Positions 51,473-60,026 of a DNA stretch of 64,000 nucleotides are shown piece after piece. Both the position numbers and the translations under genes were made by a program. Each line of letters opens with the position of its first letter. Position 1 is the first letter of the stretch. The DNA lies in the NCBI RefSeq assembly GCF_029360705.1, contig NZ_JARKMX010000002.1, forward strand, positions 372,001-436,000. Reading direction: 5' to 3'. This DNA is from Paraflavitalea pollutisoli. GTDB taxonomy: Bacteria > Bacteroidota > Bacteroidia > Chitinophagales > Chitinophagaceae. The notes under the pieces were generated by a model. That model did not search any database, was not told where the DNA came from, and was given only the letters and a program-made list of their open reading frames with translations.

Positions 51473-51907
51473 ATGAGACATAGAAGAGGCCCGGCAAGAA
51501 CAAAGGGAGGAAAAGCATTGATGATCCTCGTATGCGTGGCAGCATTTATCTCCCTGTTCAGTTATATAGTAATGGCTTTGTGGAATGCTATCCTGCCCGA
51601 TGTACTGCACGTAAGCACCATCAATTTCTGGCAGGCCATGGGCATCCTCGTGCTTTCCAAAATTCTCTTCGGTGGCTTCGGCGGCTGGGGCGGCAAAAAG
51701 CACGAGTGGAAAAGACAAATGCAGGAAAAATGGCAGCACATGAGCCCGGAAGAAAGAGAGAAATTCCGCGACTCGATGAAAGATCGCTTCCGCAACCGCT
51801 GGTGCAGACCACCGTTTGGCGACCACGACAACAGGCAGGACTTCTTTTCGCGGAAAGAAGAACCGAATAAAGAAGGTACCCAACCCAACGAGAACACCAA
51901 CGCCTGA
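51473..51907 (+). CDS. Small membrane protein downstream of the sigma factor, unknown
   Basis: 144 residues. Hydrophobic segments near 18-38 and 51-68, then a charged tail with GGWGGKKHEWKRQMQEKWQH and SPEEREKFRDSMKDRFRNRW, a pattern like the periplasmic-stress CpxP/Spy or DUF1682-type helices but without certain homology. Starts 17 bp after the sigma factor gene. An anti-sigma or effector role would fit the position; nothing in the sequence proves it. Confidence 0.7.
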   Translation: MRHRRGPARTKGGKALMILVCVAAFISLFSYIVMALWNAILPDVLHVSTINFWQAMGILVLSKILFGGFGGWGGKKHEWKRQMQEKWQHMSPEEREKFRDSMKDRFRNRWCRPPFGDHDNRQDFFSRKEEPNKEGTQPNENTNA

Positions 51908-51944
51908 ACCCGCATCAAACATTATCCTGACACAACTGCCAGCT

Positions 51945-52157
51945 ATGGAAATCCTCGTATTTAAAACCAATCTCCGCTATCGGAAAAACATACACCAGGT
52001 CAGTCAACGCCTGGATCAACTACAAGGAATGATCCGATGGAATGTAGATATGCACGATAAAGACAGGATTCTGCGTATAGAAGCGAGCAACCTAAGTCCC
52101 CGCGTGGTAGAGCATACCTTGAGCCACGCGGGCTATGCTTGCGAAGAATTAGAGTAG
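51945..52157 (+). CDS. Small HMA-like protein without metal motif (70 residues)
   Basis: From the ATG at 51945: MEILVFKTNLRYRKNIHQVS with the strand-helix-strand-strand-helix-strand order of a heavy-metal-associated domain (VSQRLDQLQGMIRWNVDM, HTLSHAGYACEEL) but no CxxC. Lies 38 bp after the membrane protein gene. Such CxxC-less ferredoxin-like proteins follow sigma factors in other Bacteroidota; function unknown. Confidence 0.65.
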   Translation: MEILVFKTNLRYRKNIHQVSQRLDQLQGMIRWNVDMHDKDRILRIEASNLSPRVVEHTLSHAGYACEELE

Positions 52158-52466
52158 ACAAGAGACATTTCCGGCGGACCAGCCCCCATTATTATCGCCG
52201 CCTCGTTGCAGATGTCATGACATTTTTCCGGAAACTTGCGATAAAACTAGCAAACCGCTCCTCCATATCTTATTTTCGCTCCTGCATGAAAGGTAGCAGT
52301 ACATTGAGTATCAATATCGTTAAGCCTCCAACCGGCTAAACCTTCCATACCGCTCCCTACTCGCTGCCATACCGCTTCCATGGCGCTCCCATGGAACTGT
52401 AATGAAAATAGCACAACTTTTCTAAATCAATCACTTACACCAAAAGCGATAGGGCCCCGAGTGTCC
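52158..52466. other. Intergenic region between convergent genes
   Basis: 309 bp. Contains an imperfect direct repeat (CCATACCGCT twice at about 52347 and 52368) and no convincing terminator, RNA or open frame. Confidence 0.5.
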
Positions 52467-53852
52467 CTACCGTATCTGCGGAAAACTAATCCCCGTCACC
52501 TTACGGAAAATATCAACTGCATAGAGGTCCGTCATACCAGCAATGAAATCGACCACCGACTGCGTATCGGGGTACAAACTATCCGGCTGCGCCCTCACTA
52601 CAAATTGCGCCGGTATCAGTTGCAATAACTTGAACGACTTGGCAGAAGTTGGGTTGATCACCGCCGCAAAAAACTCCCGCAACAACTCGCCGATCACATT
52701 GTAACCGGCAATCTCGATCTCCACCACCGACCGGTGATTGTAAATATGTTTCACCGAAAAATCATCAATCTTTTTGATCAGCTCCAGCTCCCGCGCTGGC
52801 AGGTAGTCGATCAGCGCTTTCCCCACACGCCCTTGCAGCAGTTCTTCTTCCATCGACATAAACACCGCATTCACCCGCGTGATCAGCAAATGGATCAGCT
52901 TCGCTCGCAGGAACTGCACCTTTTGATTCACATCTTTGATCTTGTTAAAACTCGTCTCTACTTTCTCCCGCGTATCAAACCCCGACTCGTTATCGAAAAA
53001 GCCAAGGAACAACTCGCTAATCTTGTCGATAGAAATGATATTGAGCCGGTGCGCATCTTCAAAGTCGATCACCCGGTAACAGATATCATCCGCCGCCTCC
53101 ACCAGGTACACAAAAGGGTGGCGGGCATACACGTTCTTTGCTGCATCCACCTTCGGGATACCCAACTCGGCAGCGATCCGCTTGTACGTTTCGATCTCCG
53201 AATCGAAGAAACCCGACTTCTTCGTCACCTGTTGTTGTTTATTGAAACCACTCAGCGAATCCGACGGATACTTGATGATCGACGCCAGCGTAGCATAAGT
53301 AAGCCGGAATCCGCCGCTGCTACCTTCGCCAAAGCTGTGCGTCAACGTACGGAAAGCATTGGCATTACCCTCGAAAAAGAGAAAGTCACGCTGCTGGTTG
53401 GGCGACAACTCCTGCTCAAACCGTAGTTTGGCCTCCCCCGTCAACTCCCGGAAAAAAGTACGGATCGCGTCTTCCCCCGAATGACCAAAAGGAGGGTTGC
53501 CAATATCATGGGCCAGGCAGCCCGCCGCAATCACCGAAGGCAATTCATATTTATAGAATTCCCGGAAATCCTCCCCGGCATCCGGGTATTTGGCCGCAAG
53601 TGCGTCGCCTACGCCCTTACCCAGCGAGCGGCCCACGGAGGCCACTTCCAGGCTATGCGTAAGCCGGTTGTGTACAAACACGGCACCGGGCAAGGGAAAC
53701 ACCTGTGTTTTATTCTGAAGCCTTCTGAAGGCAGAGGAAAAGATGATACGATCGTAGTCTCGCAGAAAAGAGGTCCGCATGAAATCGGGGTTCAACACCG
53801 ATTTATCCTCCGATCCGGTACGGCGGGTACTATAAAGTTGCTGCCAGTTCAT
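52467..53852 (-). CDS. dgt: dGTP triphosphohydrolase
   Basis: 461 residues, HD-domain phosphohydrolase. Metal ligands: His66 (NRLTHSLEV), His115-Asp116 (GCLAHDIGNPPFGHSGEDAI), and a later Asp in EAADDICYRVIDFEDAH. Length and motif spacing fit the long Dgt type that splits dGTP into deoxyguanosine and triphosphate. Single gene with no operon partner; 81 bp from the next gene on the same strand. Confidence 0.92.
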   Translation of the reverse strand: MNWQQLYSTRRTGSEDKSVLNPDFMRTSFLRDYDRIIFSSAFRRLQNKTQVFPLPGAVFVHNRLTHSLEVASVGRSLGKGVGDALAAKYPDAGEDFREFYKYELPSVIAAGCLAHDIGNPPFGHSGEDAIRTFFRELTGEAKLRFEQELSPNQQRDFLFFEGNANAFRTLTHSFGEGSSGGFRLTYATLASIIKYPSDSLSGFNKQQQVTKKSGFFDSEIETYKRIAAELGIPKVDAAKNVYARHPFVYLVEAADDICYRVIDFEDAHRLNIISIDKISELFLGFFDNESGFDTREKVETSFNKIKDVNQKVQFLRAKLIHLLITRVNAVFMSMEEELLQGRVGKALIDYLPARELELIKKIDDFSVKHIYNHRSVVEIEIAGYNVIGELLREFFAAVINPTSAKSFKLLQLIPAQFVVRAQPDSLYPDTQSVVDFIAGMTDLYAVDIFRKVTGISFPQIR

Positions 53853-53933
53853 GCCCTAAAGATAATGGAGCGTGCGCGGTTTTAAGAGGGGCCGCCGCCT
53901 ACAGGTAGAAGATGTGGAAAGTACGTGAGTTGC

Positions 53934-54761
53934 TTACTGATACTTTTTCATGAGTTGATAAAGCACCTTATCATCGGGAGCCGTCAATACACGACCCAGC
54001 GTATCCTGCATAAAATGACGTTTGAAGGCCCGGATAGCAGCCGTAGTGTCGGCCAGGTCGTAGCCCACCAGCCTCAACGCCAGCAAGTGATCGAAGCTGG
54101 GCGGCAGCACCACATTCGTGGTATCGGCATACCAATAACCAAACCCACGCTGCGACAGCCGCTGCCAGGGGAAGAATACATTGGGATCCACTTTGCGCTT
54201 GGGGGCAATATCGCTGTGCCCGATAAAGTTGGCCGCAGGAATGGTATACTTGCTTTTCAGCGTATCCAGCAGTTTCAGCAGGCTCACCATTTGCGGCTCG
54301 GCAAAAGATTCATAGCCGTTATTATCAAGTTCGATGCCGATAGAAGAAGAATTGATATCGGTGGTATTGCCCCACTTACTGATACCCGCCTGCCAGGCAC
54401 GCAGGTAATCGTTGAGCATATGATGCACCGTCCCATCCTTGCAGATCACATAGTGTGCACTCACTTTCGTGCGCTCGAGCGTAAAGGTCTTCAGCGTTTG
54501 CTCGCACGAATTCTGGGCGGTATGATGAATGATGACGTAGTTCGGTTTCCGTAAATCGAAGTTGACTGTACCTACCGCATACTTAGGGGTAACGACCGAA
54601 TCGAGCAGCAGGGTAGGAGGCAGGCTTTCCAGCCCCCTGGCCATCGTACGGGATTGTTTCTTGTAGACTTTGTTGGTAGTCGCATACGGGTTGGGCGAAC
54701 AGCTGTAAACAGCTGCTGCCAGCGACAGGCCAACATACACTATCGGGACAAAACGGGCCAT
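53934..54761 (-). CDS. N-acetylmuramoyl-L-alanine amidase, lipoprotein (AmiD-like)
   Basis: 275 residues. Lipobox VYSC with Cys21 after a hydrophobic signal. Amidase_2 zinc site: YVIIHHTAQ, then HYVICKDGTVHHM and GHSDIAPKRKVDPN (His and Asp ligands/catalytic Lys region), SIGIELDNNG in between. Cleaves the amide between MurNAc and L-Ala of peptidoglycan, probably from the inner side of the outer membrane. Its start is 15 bp from the helicase stop upstream. Confidence 0.9.
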   Translation of the reverse strand: MARFVPIVYVGLSLAAAVYSCSPNPYATTNKVYKKQSRTMARGLESLPPTLLLDSVVTPKYAVGTVNFDLRKPNYVIIHHTAQNSCEQTLKTFTLERTKVSAHYVICKDGTVHHMLNDYLRAWQAGISKWGNTTDINSSSIGIELDNNGYESFAEPQMVSLLKLLDTLKSKYTIPAANFIGHSDIAPKRKVDPNVFFPWQRLSQRGFGYWYADTTNVVLPPSFDHLLALRLVGYDLADTTAAIRAFKRHFMQDTLGRVLTAPDDKVLYQLMKKYQ

Positions 54762-54776
54762 GGTCGTACAGGATTG

Positions 54777-56000
54777 TTATTGTTTTCTCCGCTGGGGAGG
54801 ACCATACCGTCTCTTTTTGTTCTTGCTTCGTCCGCCACCACCGCCACCTTGTGCCGAATAATTAGGCACAGGACCCAGCTCAGGAGGAACCACCCCTTTC
54901 GGAACAGGCTTACCCAGCAATGTTTCGATCGCAGCAAACTTCCGTTGCTCCTTTTCACTCACCAGTGTTACGGCCACACCATCAGCTTCCGCACGGGCCG
55001 TACGGCCAATACGGTGTACATAGTCTTCACCATCATGGGGCACATCGTAGTTGATCACCAGGTCGATATTGTCGATATCGATACCCCGAGACATGATGTC
55101 CGTAGCCACCAACAGGGGAATACGACCACTCTTGAAGCGCAGCAGCACATCCTCCCGCTCGTTCTGCTCCAGGTCCGAGTGCATTTCGGCGATCTTGAAC
55201 CGGGCACGCTGCAGGTCACGGTTGAGCTGCTTTACATTTTGCTTGCGCGAACAGAAGATGATCGCCAGCTTATAAGGAACAGTTCGAAGAATATGTTGAA
55301 TGAGCGGCAGCTTCTGCGGCTCGTAAATGATATAGGCACTCTGCACGATCTTTTCCGGAGGTTTCGAGATGGCGATGTTCACCTCTTCGGGGTTGTGCAG
55401 GATCTTCCGGGCCAGCGAACGGATCTTTTCCGCCATGGTAGCCGAGAACAGCAGATTTTGCCGTTTTGCAGGCAGGTGAGAGATGATCTTCATGATATCA
55501 TCATGAAAACCCATGTCCAGCATGCGGTCAGCCTCATCCAGCACCAGGTATTGCAAACCAGCCAGCTTCACGTACCCCATGTTGAGGTGGGCGATAAAGC
55601 GGCCCGGCGTACAGATCACAAAATCCACCCCCTTCGAAAGGGCGTTCTTCTCCGTAGCGAAGTTCATCCCGTCATTACCCCCGTATACAGCGATCGAGCT
55701 GATAGAGGTAAAATAGGACAACCCCTCCAGGTTCTGCGATATCTGGATCGCCAGCTCCCGGGTAGGCACCAGAACGATACAGTTTACCTGTCCGTCGTTA
55801 CTGTGCTGCAGCAGCCGATTGATGATGGGAAGGAGAAAGGCGGCCGTTTTACCGGTGCCGGTCTGGGCGCAAGCGATGATGTCTTTGCCCGCTAATATCT
55901 TAGGGATAACCTGCTCCTGGATGGGTGTAGCTACTTCATAACCAGTAGATTCTATGCTTTCCAGTAAGGCAGGATCGAGTCCAAATTCTGTAAAATTCAT
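54777..56000 (-). CDS. DEAD-box RNA helicase
   Basis: 407 residues from the ATG at 56000 (MNFTEFGLDPALL), the usual start just before the Q motif; a frame extension to 56060 overlaps a terminator and is not family-like. Motifs: CAQTGTGKTAAF (I), VLVPTRELAIQ (Ia), VLDEADRMLDMGF (II), FSATM (III), ATDIMSRGID (V), HRIGRTARAE (VI). The tail is rich in Gly, Arg and Lys (GGGGGRSKNKKRRYG). Similar to RhlE-type helicases in RNA processing or ribosome assembly. Confidence 0.94.
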   Translation of the reverse strand: MNFTEFGLDPALLESIESTGYEVATPIQEQVIPKILAGKDIIACAQTGTGKTAAFLLPIINRLLQHSNDGQVNCIVLVPTRELAIQISQNLEGLSYFTSISSIAVYGGNDGMNFATEKNALSKGVDFVICTPGRFIAHLNMGYVKLAGLQYLVLDEADRMLDMGFHDDIMKIISHLPAKRQNLLFSATMAEKIRSLARKILHNPEEVNIAISKPPEKIVQSAYIIYEPQKLPLIQHILRTVPYKLAIIFCSRKQNVKQLNRDLQRARFKIAEMHSDLEQNEREDVLLRFKSGRIPLLVATDIMSRGIDIDNIDLVINYDVPHDGEDYVHRIGRTARAEADGVAVTLVSEKEQRKFAAIETLLGKPVPKGVVPPELGPVPNYSAQGGGGGGRSKNKKRRYGPPQRRKQ

Positions 56001-56064
56001 TAATCCGATTGTCTGATATATACGATCCGGCCGACTGACCGGTTTCCGTAAAGATAACATAAAA

Positions 56065-56091
56065 AATCCCCCTTTGTAAAAAAGGGGGATT
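56065..56091 (-). terminator. Intrinsic terminator after the outer-membrane barrel gene
   Basis: AATCCCCCTTT and AAAGGGGGATT form an 11-bp stem; on the minus strand the stem is followed by TTTTTTA. Lies 31 bp beyond the barrel gene's stop and before the helicase. Confidence 0.85.
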
Positions 56092-56121
56092 ATCGGCTGA
56101 TTCTTTGGAAATTCTTAATAC

Positions 56122-58590
56122 TTATTGCTGTCCACCACCAATACCGCCACCGGCACTGTTGGCGCGCTTGTTCTCATCTTCCAGGCCGGTCTTGCGCTGA
56201 CGCGCTGCCTTCACCTGGTTGCTACCAAAGCGGTAGGTAAAGTTGATCTTGAACTGGCGGCTTTCCCAATAACCATTGGCACGAGTGTATTGTCTGGCGT
56301 ATTCACTCACCGCTTTGAACTTCAACGTACGGAAGACGTCGCTCACCGCAACTTTCACAGTACCCTTGTCTTTCAGCACATTCTTTGACAGGCCGGCATC
56401 GATGCTACCCATGCCATTTGCCTTGAAAGTACCTTGCCAGATAGAAGGCGCCGTGTAGAAACCGCTCAGCTCACCGGTCCAGCCCTTGCCGAAACGGAAG
56501 GTCTGCTGAGCATATACGTTGAAAGAGAAGACATCCAGGTCGATCTTACGATCAGGACCATTATCCGCCTGGAACTTGGAATAATACGTGTTGACGTTGG
56601 CGAAGATCATATACCATTTCCACTGGAACGGATAGCTTACGTTCAGGCTCACCACATCCTGCTTCGCCAGGTTCTTGGTGATCTGGAAACCCTTCGATCC
56701 CTCTGTTACGTCAATGATCTGGGAGAACATATCCTTCACGTGGCTATAGTTCAAGGTAGTAGTCAGGCGATACTTGAACACGTGCGTTACACCAAAACTG
56801 TTGGTATACTGCGGCGTCAGCTCGGTATTACCTTTCTGGTACGTATACTCATCCAACCGGAACTCGAATGGATTGAGGCTTTGGTAAGCAGGACGGTCGA
56901 TACGACGGCTATAGGTCAGTGTCCACTGGCTCATGGGGTTCTTGTTGAAAGTCACCGCAGCGCTTGGGAACAGGTCGGTATAGTTACGGTCGAAGGTAGA
57001 ATCATAAGCCTCGTAAGGACTGTTCTGATCGGCACGCTTGAAACCCGTAGAGTGACCTTTGGCATTGGTATTCTCTGCACGCAAACCGGCCTGGATCATA
57101 AATCCTTTGAAAGCACGGTTATAGTTTACATACAACGCATTCACATTCTCCGTATAGTCGAAGTCATTGCTGCGGTCGCGGTCGAGCTCTTTACCGGCAT
57201 TCAGCACATTGAAAGTAGAGAAGTCATTCTTCGTTTCTACATAAGAGAACTTACCACCTACACCCAGCTTACCTTTTTTGAAGGGCTGCTCATAATCAGT
57301 CTTGAAAGTATAGATGCTGATGTCCGTAGGGGCCACCATATTGTAGATACGCTGCGTAATGATCGTCTTTTCGTCTCTTTCGTAATAAGTATTGGGCTGC
57401 AGCTGGTCGCTCTTGTTCTTGAAGCTACCGTAGTCCGCATCCATCGACAACTCGCGGCCAATGCTATCTACATAACGATAGTTGACATTGTAGTTGGTAT
57501 TGTTGCGCTTACCATCATTGGTATTGTTCGCCACCAGGATACGATCGATCGTATTGGTGGGAATATAGATGATGGGCGTTCTGCTGTAGTTGTTGAAGGC
57601 GTTGGTATTGTAGTTACCATTCACCATCACCCCCAAAGTACTGCGCTTGCTGAGCGAAAGGTCGGCGCCCACCTTGAAGGTATGCGTCTCGTTTTCTGTA
57701 TTCATGCGGGTTGCGCCGTCAAACAGGGTATCACCGATAGAACGGTACAACCACATGTTCATCACGTTGTCGCTCTTGTTGTAGTTGTAGTTACCGTAAA
57801 TGTTCAGCACCTTATTGCGGTTGTTCAGCGAAATACCGCCGTTGTACTTGGGCAGTTCTCCAATGGCATAACCACCGGTTACAGACCCGTTGGTACCGTA
57901 TGACTTGTTCTTCTTCAGTTTAATGTTGATGATACCGGCATTACCCGCTGCATCGTATTTCGCAGAAGGATTGGTGATGATCTCGATCGCTTCGATCGTA
58001 GAAGACTGTATGGTCTTCAGGTACTCCGACAGATCCTTACCCGACAAAGGCGTAGGACGGCCATCGATATATACCTGCACACCATTTTTACCGCTCAGGC
58101 TCAGGGCGTCGTCTTTGTCGACCAACACACCCGGCGACTTGCGCAGCAACTCGAGGGCATCCTGACCCACAGCGTTTACGCTATTTTCTACATTCAGGAT
58201 CATCTTATCGGCACGCACTTCAATCACAGGCTTGCGATAAGCAACAGTCACTTCCTTCAGGTTGCCGGAGATCTTGGGCAAACTGAATTCGGGTGCCTGC
58301 ACATCACCGCTACCGCTGAATTCAATAGCGGCAGAGTTCCTGGGTTCATAACCGACAAAGGAAACATTCACGAAATACTGACCTGCATTGATTCCTGCAA
58401 AACTGTACTGACCGGAGCTGTTGGTCACACCTAACTTAACGGTGGAAGAATCTTTAACTTTTTTGAGTGCTACAGAAGCACCGGAGAGGCTCTTACCCTG
58501 GTCATCCTTGACAATCCCTGTAATATTCTGCGCTTGCGTAAGGGCAACGCAAAACATCGACAGTAAAGTCAATAGGCTCAACTTTCTCAT
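56122..58590 (-). CDS. Outer-membrane beta-barrel protein, TonB-receptor-like
   Basis: 822 residues. Signal peptide 1-20, a carboxypeptidase-regulatory-like domain (GIVKDDQGKSLSGASVALKK), a plug-like region (PGVLVDKDDALSLSGKNGVQ), then a 22-strand type barrel rich in Tyr/Asn/Asp ending before a Gly-rich tail (SAGGGIGGGQQ), which is unusual since barrels normally end in an aromatic residue. No susD partner is next to it. It belongs to the outer membrane beta-barrel (OMP_b-brl_3) family; substrate unknown. Has its own promoter and terminator. Confidence 0.9.
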   Translation of the reverse strand: MRKLSLLTLLSMFCVALTQAQNITGIVKDDQGKSLSGASVALKKVKDSSTVKLGVTNSSGQYSFAGINAGQYFVNVSFVGYEPRNSAAIEFSGSGDVQAPEFSLPKISGNLKEVTVAYRKPVIEVRADKMILNVENSVNAVGQDALELLRKSPGVLVDKDDALSLSGKNGVQVYIDGRPTPLSGKDLSEYLKTIQSSTIEAIEIITNPSAKYDAAGNAGIINIKLKKNKSYGTNGSVTGGYAIGELPKYNGGISLNNRNKVLNIYGNYNYNKSDNVMNMWLYRSIGDTLFDGATRMNTENETHTFKVGADLSLSKRSTLGVMVNGNYNTNAFNNYSRTPIIYIPTNTIDRILVANNTNDGKRNNTNYNVNYRYVDSIGRELSMDADYGSFKNKSDQLQPNTYYERDEKTIITQRIYNMVAPTDISIYTFKTDYEQPFKKGKLGVGGKFSYVETKNDFSTFNVLNAGKELDRDRSNDFDYTENVNALYVNYNRAFKGFMIQAGLRAENTNAKGHSTGFKRADQNSPYEAYDSTFDRNYTDLFPSAAVTFNKNPMSQWTLTYSRRIDRPAYQSLNPFEFRLDEYTYQKGNTELTPQYTNSFGVTHVFKYRLTTTLNYSHVKDMFSQIIDVTEGSKGFQITKNLAKQDVVSLNVSYPFQWKWYMIFANVNTYYSKFQADNGPDRKIDLDVFSFNVYAQQTFRFGKGWTGELSGFYTAPSIWQGTFKANGMGSIDAGLSKNVLKDKGTVKVAVSDVFRTLKFKAVSEYARQYTRANGYWESRQFKINFTYRFGSNQVKAARQRKTGLEDENKRANSAGGGIGGGQQ

Positions 58591-59073
58591 GGCTAATTTA
58601 TTTTCAATTTGGTCGGCAAAACTATCCGGGCGTTACAGTTTTGTGACAATCTATCCATCAACGGTGAATACAGCCGATGAATGGCAAAGACGTTACAACA
58701 TCAGTCCGATTGTCAGATAATTACATATATAAAGAAAGCTACCAGGAAACGATCCGAGGTAAGGCACGTTACCCGCGACGGTCCCTACAGTCCCCTTCCC
58801 CGCCTCCTCTCGACATGCTCTTCACATACTCTACACATCCTCTGCGCCCTCTCTGGTAGCAGAACATGTTTCCACAGTGTGCAGAGCATGTGTAGACAGG
58901 GTTCAGATAATGTGCCGGCAATCCGTCGGGCATCCCCACCACCTTCCCCGTGGTACCGTTTTTGAAACCTTTATTCCAGATCCGTATCCTTCGCCCGCCG
59001 CTCCGACCTCGTCGGTGCAAAAAGGCGCACCGGATCTAATCCTATTGACCACATAACTAAAAAAACAATAACT
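58591..59073. other. Intergenic region between divergent genes
   Basis: 483 bp. Besides the promoter of the barrel gene (58617-58649) I see no open frame of substance and no RNA fold. The middle has short purine-poor low-complexity stretches (CCCCTTCCCCGCCTCCTC near 58795). Confidence 0.5.
58617..58649 (-). promoter_or_regulatory. Promoter of the outer-membrane barrel gene
   Basis: TAGTTTTG (58617-58624) matches TAnnTTTG exactly, with TTG at 58647-58649, 22 bases away. The resulting leader is about 20 bases. Confidence 0.6.
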
Positions 59074-59652
59074 ATGGCAACACTAAAAGATAAGCGGGTA
59101 GCCATTATTACAGAAAATGGTTTTGAAGAAGAAGAACTGACAAGCCCTAAGAAAGCGCTGGAAGAAGCTGGGGCAAAAGTCGATATCATCTCCCCGCAAA
59201 AAGAAAAAGTAAAAGCCTGGGCGCACGATCATTGGTCCATCGACCTGCCAGTCGACGTGCCCATAGAAAAAGCAAAAGTAGAAGACTACGATGCCCTGGT
59301 GATACCAGGCGGCGTATTGAATCCCGATCAGATGCGGATCAACAAACACTGTGTGGCATTTGCACAACAATTCCTCGAGTCCGGCAAACCCGTCGCAGCC
59401 ATTTGCCACGGCCCGCAACTTTTGATCGAGACCGGCATGATCGAAGGGCGCACCATGACCTCCTACCCGGCCATCAAGACCGACCTGCTCAATGCTGGCG
59501 TCCATTGGGTCGATAAAGAGGTAGTGGTCGATAATGGCCTCGTCACCAGCCGCAGCCCAAAAGACCTGCCGGCATTCAACAAGAAAATGATTGAGGAAAT
59601 AAAAGAAGGCCAGCATGCAGTTGCCAGCTATACACCAGGCCCTGCACACTGA
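59074..59652 (+). CDS. DJ-1/PfpI family protein
   Basis: 192 residues. Class I glutamine-amidotransferase-like fold with nucleophile Cys111 in AAICHGPQLL and Glu in TENGFEEEEL. Subfamily of the general stress protein YhbO/YraA type, for which deglycase or chaperone functions have been debated. Single gene with its own terminator. Confidence 0.93.
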   Translation: MATLKDKRVAIITENGFEEEELTSPKKALEEAGAKVDIISPQKEKVKAWAHDHWSIDLPVDVPIEKAKVEDYDALVIPGGVLNPDQMRINKHCVAFAQQFLESGKPVAAICHGPQLLIETGMIEGRTMTSYPAIKTDLLNAGVHWVDKEVVVDNGLVTSRSPKDLPAFNKKMIEEIKEGQHAVASYTPGPAH

Positions 59653-59676
59653 CTTATTACGTAGGCATGAACAAGA

Positions 59677-59698
59677 AAGGCATCGTTACCGATGCCTT
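59677..59698 (+). terminator. Intrinsic terminator of the PfpI gene
   Basis: AAGGCATCG/CGATGCCTT stem, TTAC loop, followed by CTTCTTG; 24 bp after the stop codon. Confidence 0.75.
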
Positions 59699-59747
59699 CT
59701 TCTTGGGGGTTTACTATATGTTATGTAAGCAAAAAGTGACCAAATCG

Positions 59748-60008
59748 TCATTCGATCCGCACCAGCTCATAATTAGGTTTGATGTGCTCATTCACAAAGC
59801 TGCCAGAAGATCCACCCAGTCGAACCGTTTTCTGATAGTCTTCCCATACTTGCGGTTTTACGTGCAGATAATGATAGACCTTGTTTCCAGAGAATTCCAC
59901 TTCCAGTACCTCATACACCGGAGAGTAATTGAGCGAAACTGTTGTTTCAGAACCTGGCGTGTAGATCTTGTTCCTGTTTGTTAGTCTTCTGCGTCTCACT
60001 TGGATCAT
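59748..60008 (-). CDS. KTSC-domain protein
   Basis: 86 residues. The body YSPVYEVLEVEFSGNKVYHY and FVNEHIKPNYELVRI fits the small KTSC domain (named for a C-terminal part of lysyl-tRNA synthetase), with a basic N-terminus (QVRRRRLTNRNK). Function unknown. It follows the M23 peptidase gene by 18 bp and is probably co-transcribed. Confidence 0.8.
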   Translation of the reverse strand: MIQVRRRRLTNRNKIYTPGSETTVSLNYSPVYEVLEVEFSGNKVYHYLHVKPQVWEDYQKTVRLGGSSGSFVNEHIKPNYELVRIE

Positions 60009-60026
60009 GGTAATAGATTGAGTGAA

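Noticed and set aside
54654-55895. Long open frame (413 codons) antisense to the helicase gene
   Set aside because: The opposite strand carries all DEAD-box motifs; this one is a codon-bias by-product.
56434-57903. Long open frame (489 codons) antisense to the outer-membrane barrel gene
   Set aside because: Repetitive Val/Ile-rich translation without family features; the opposite strand encodes a clear barrel protein.
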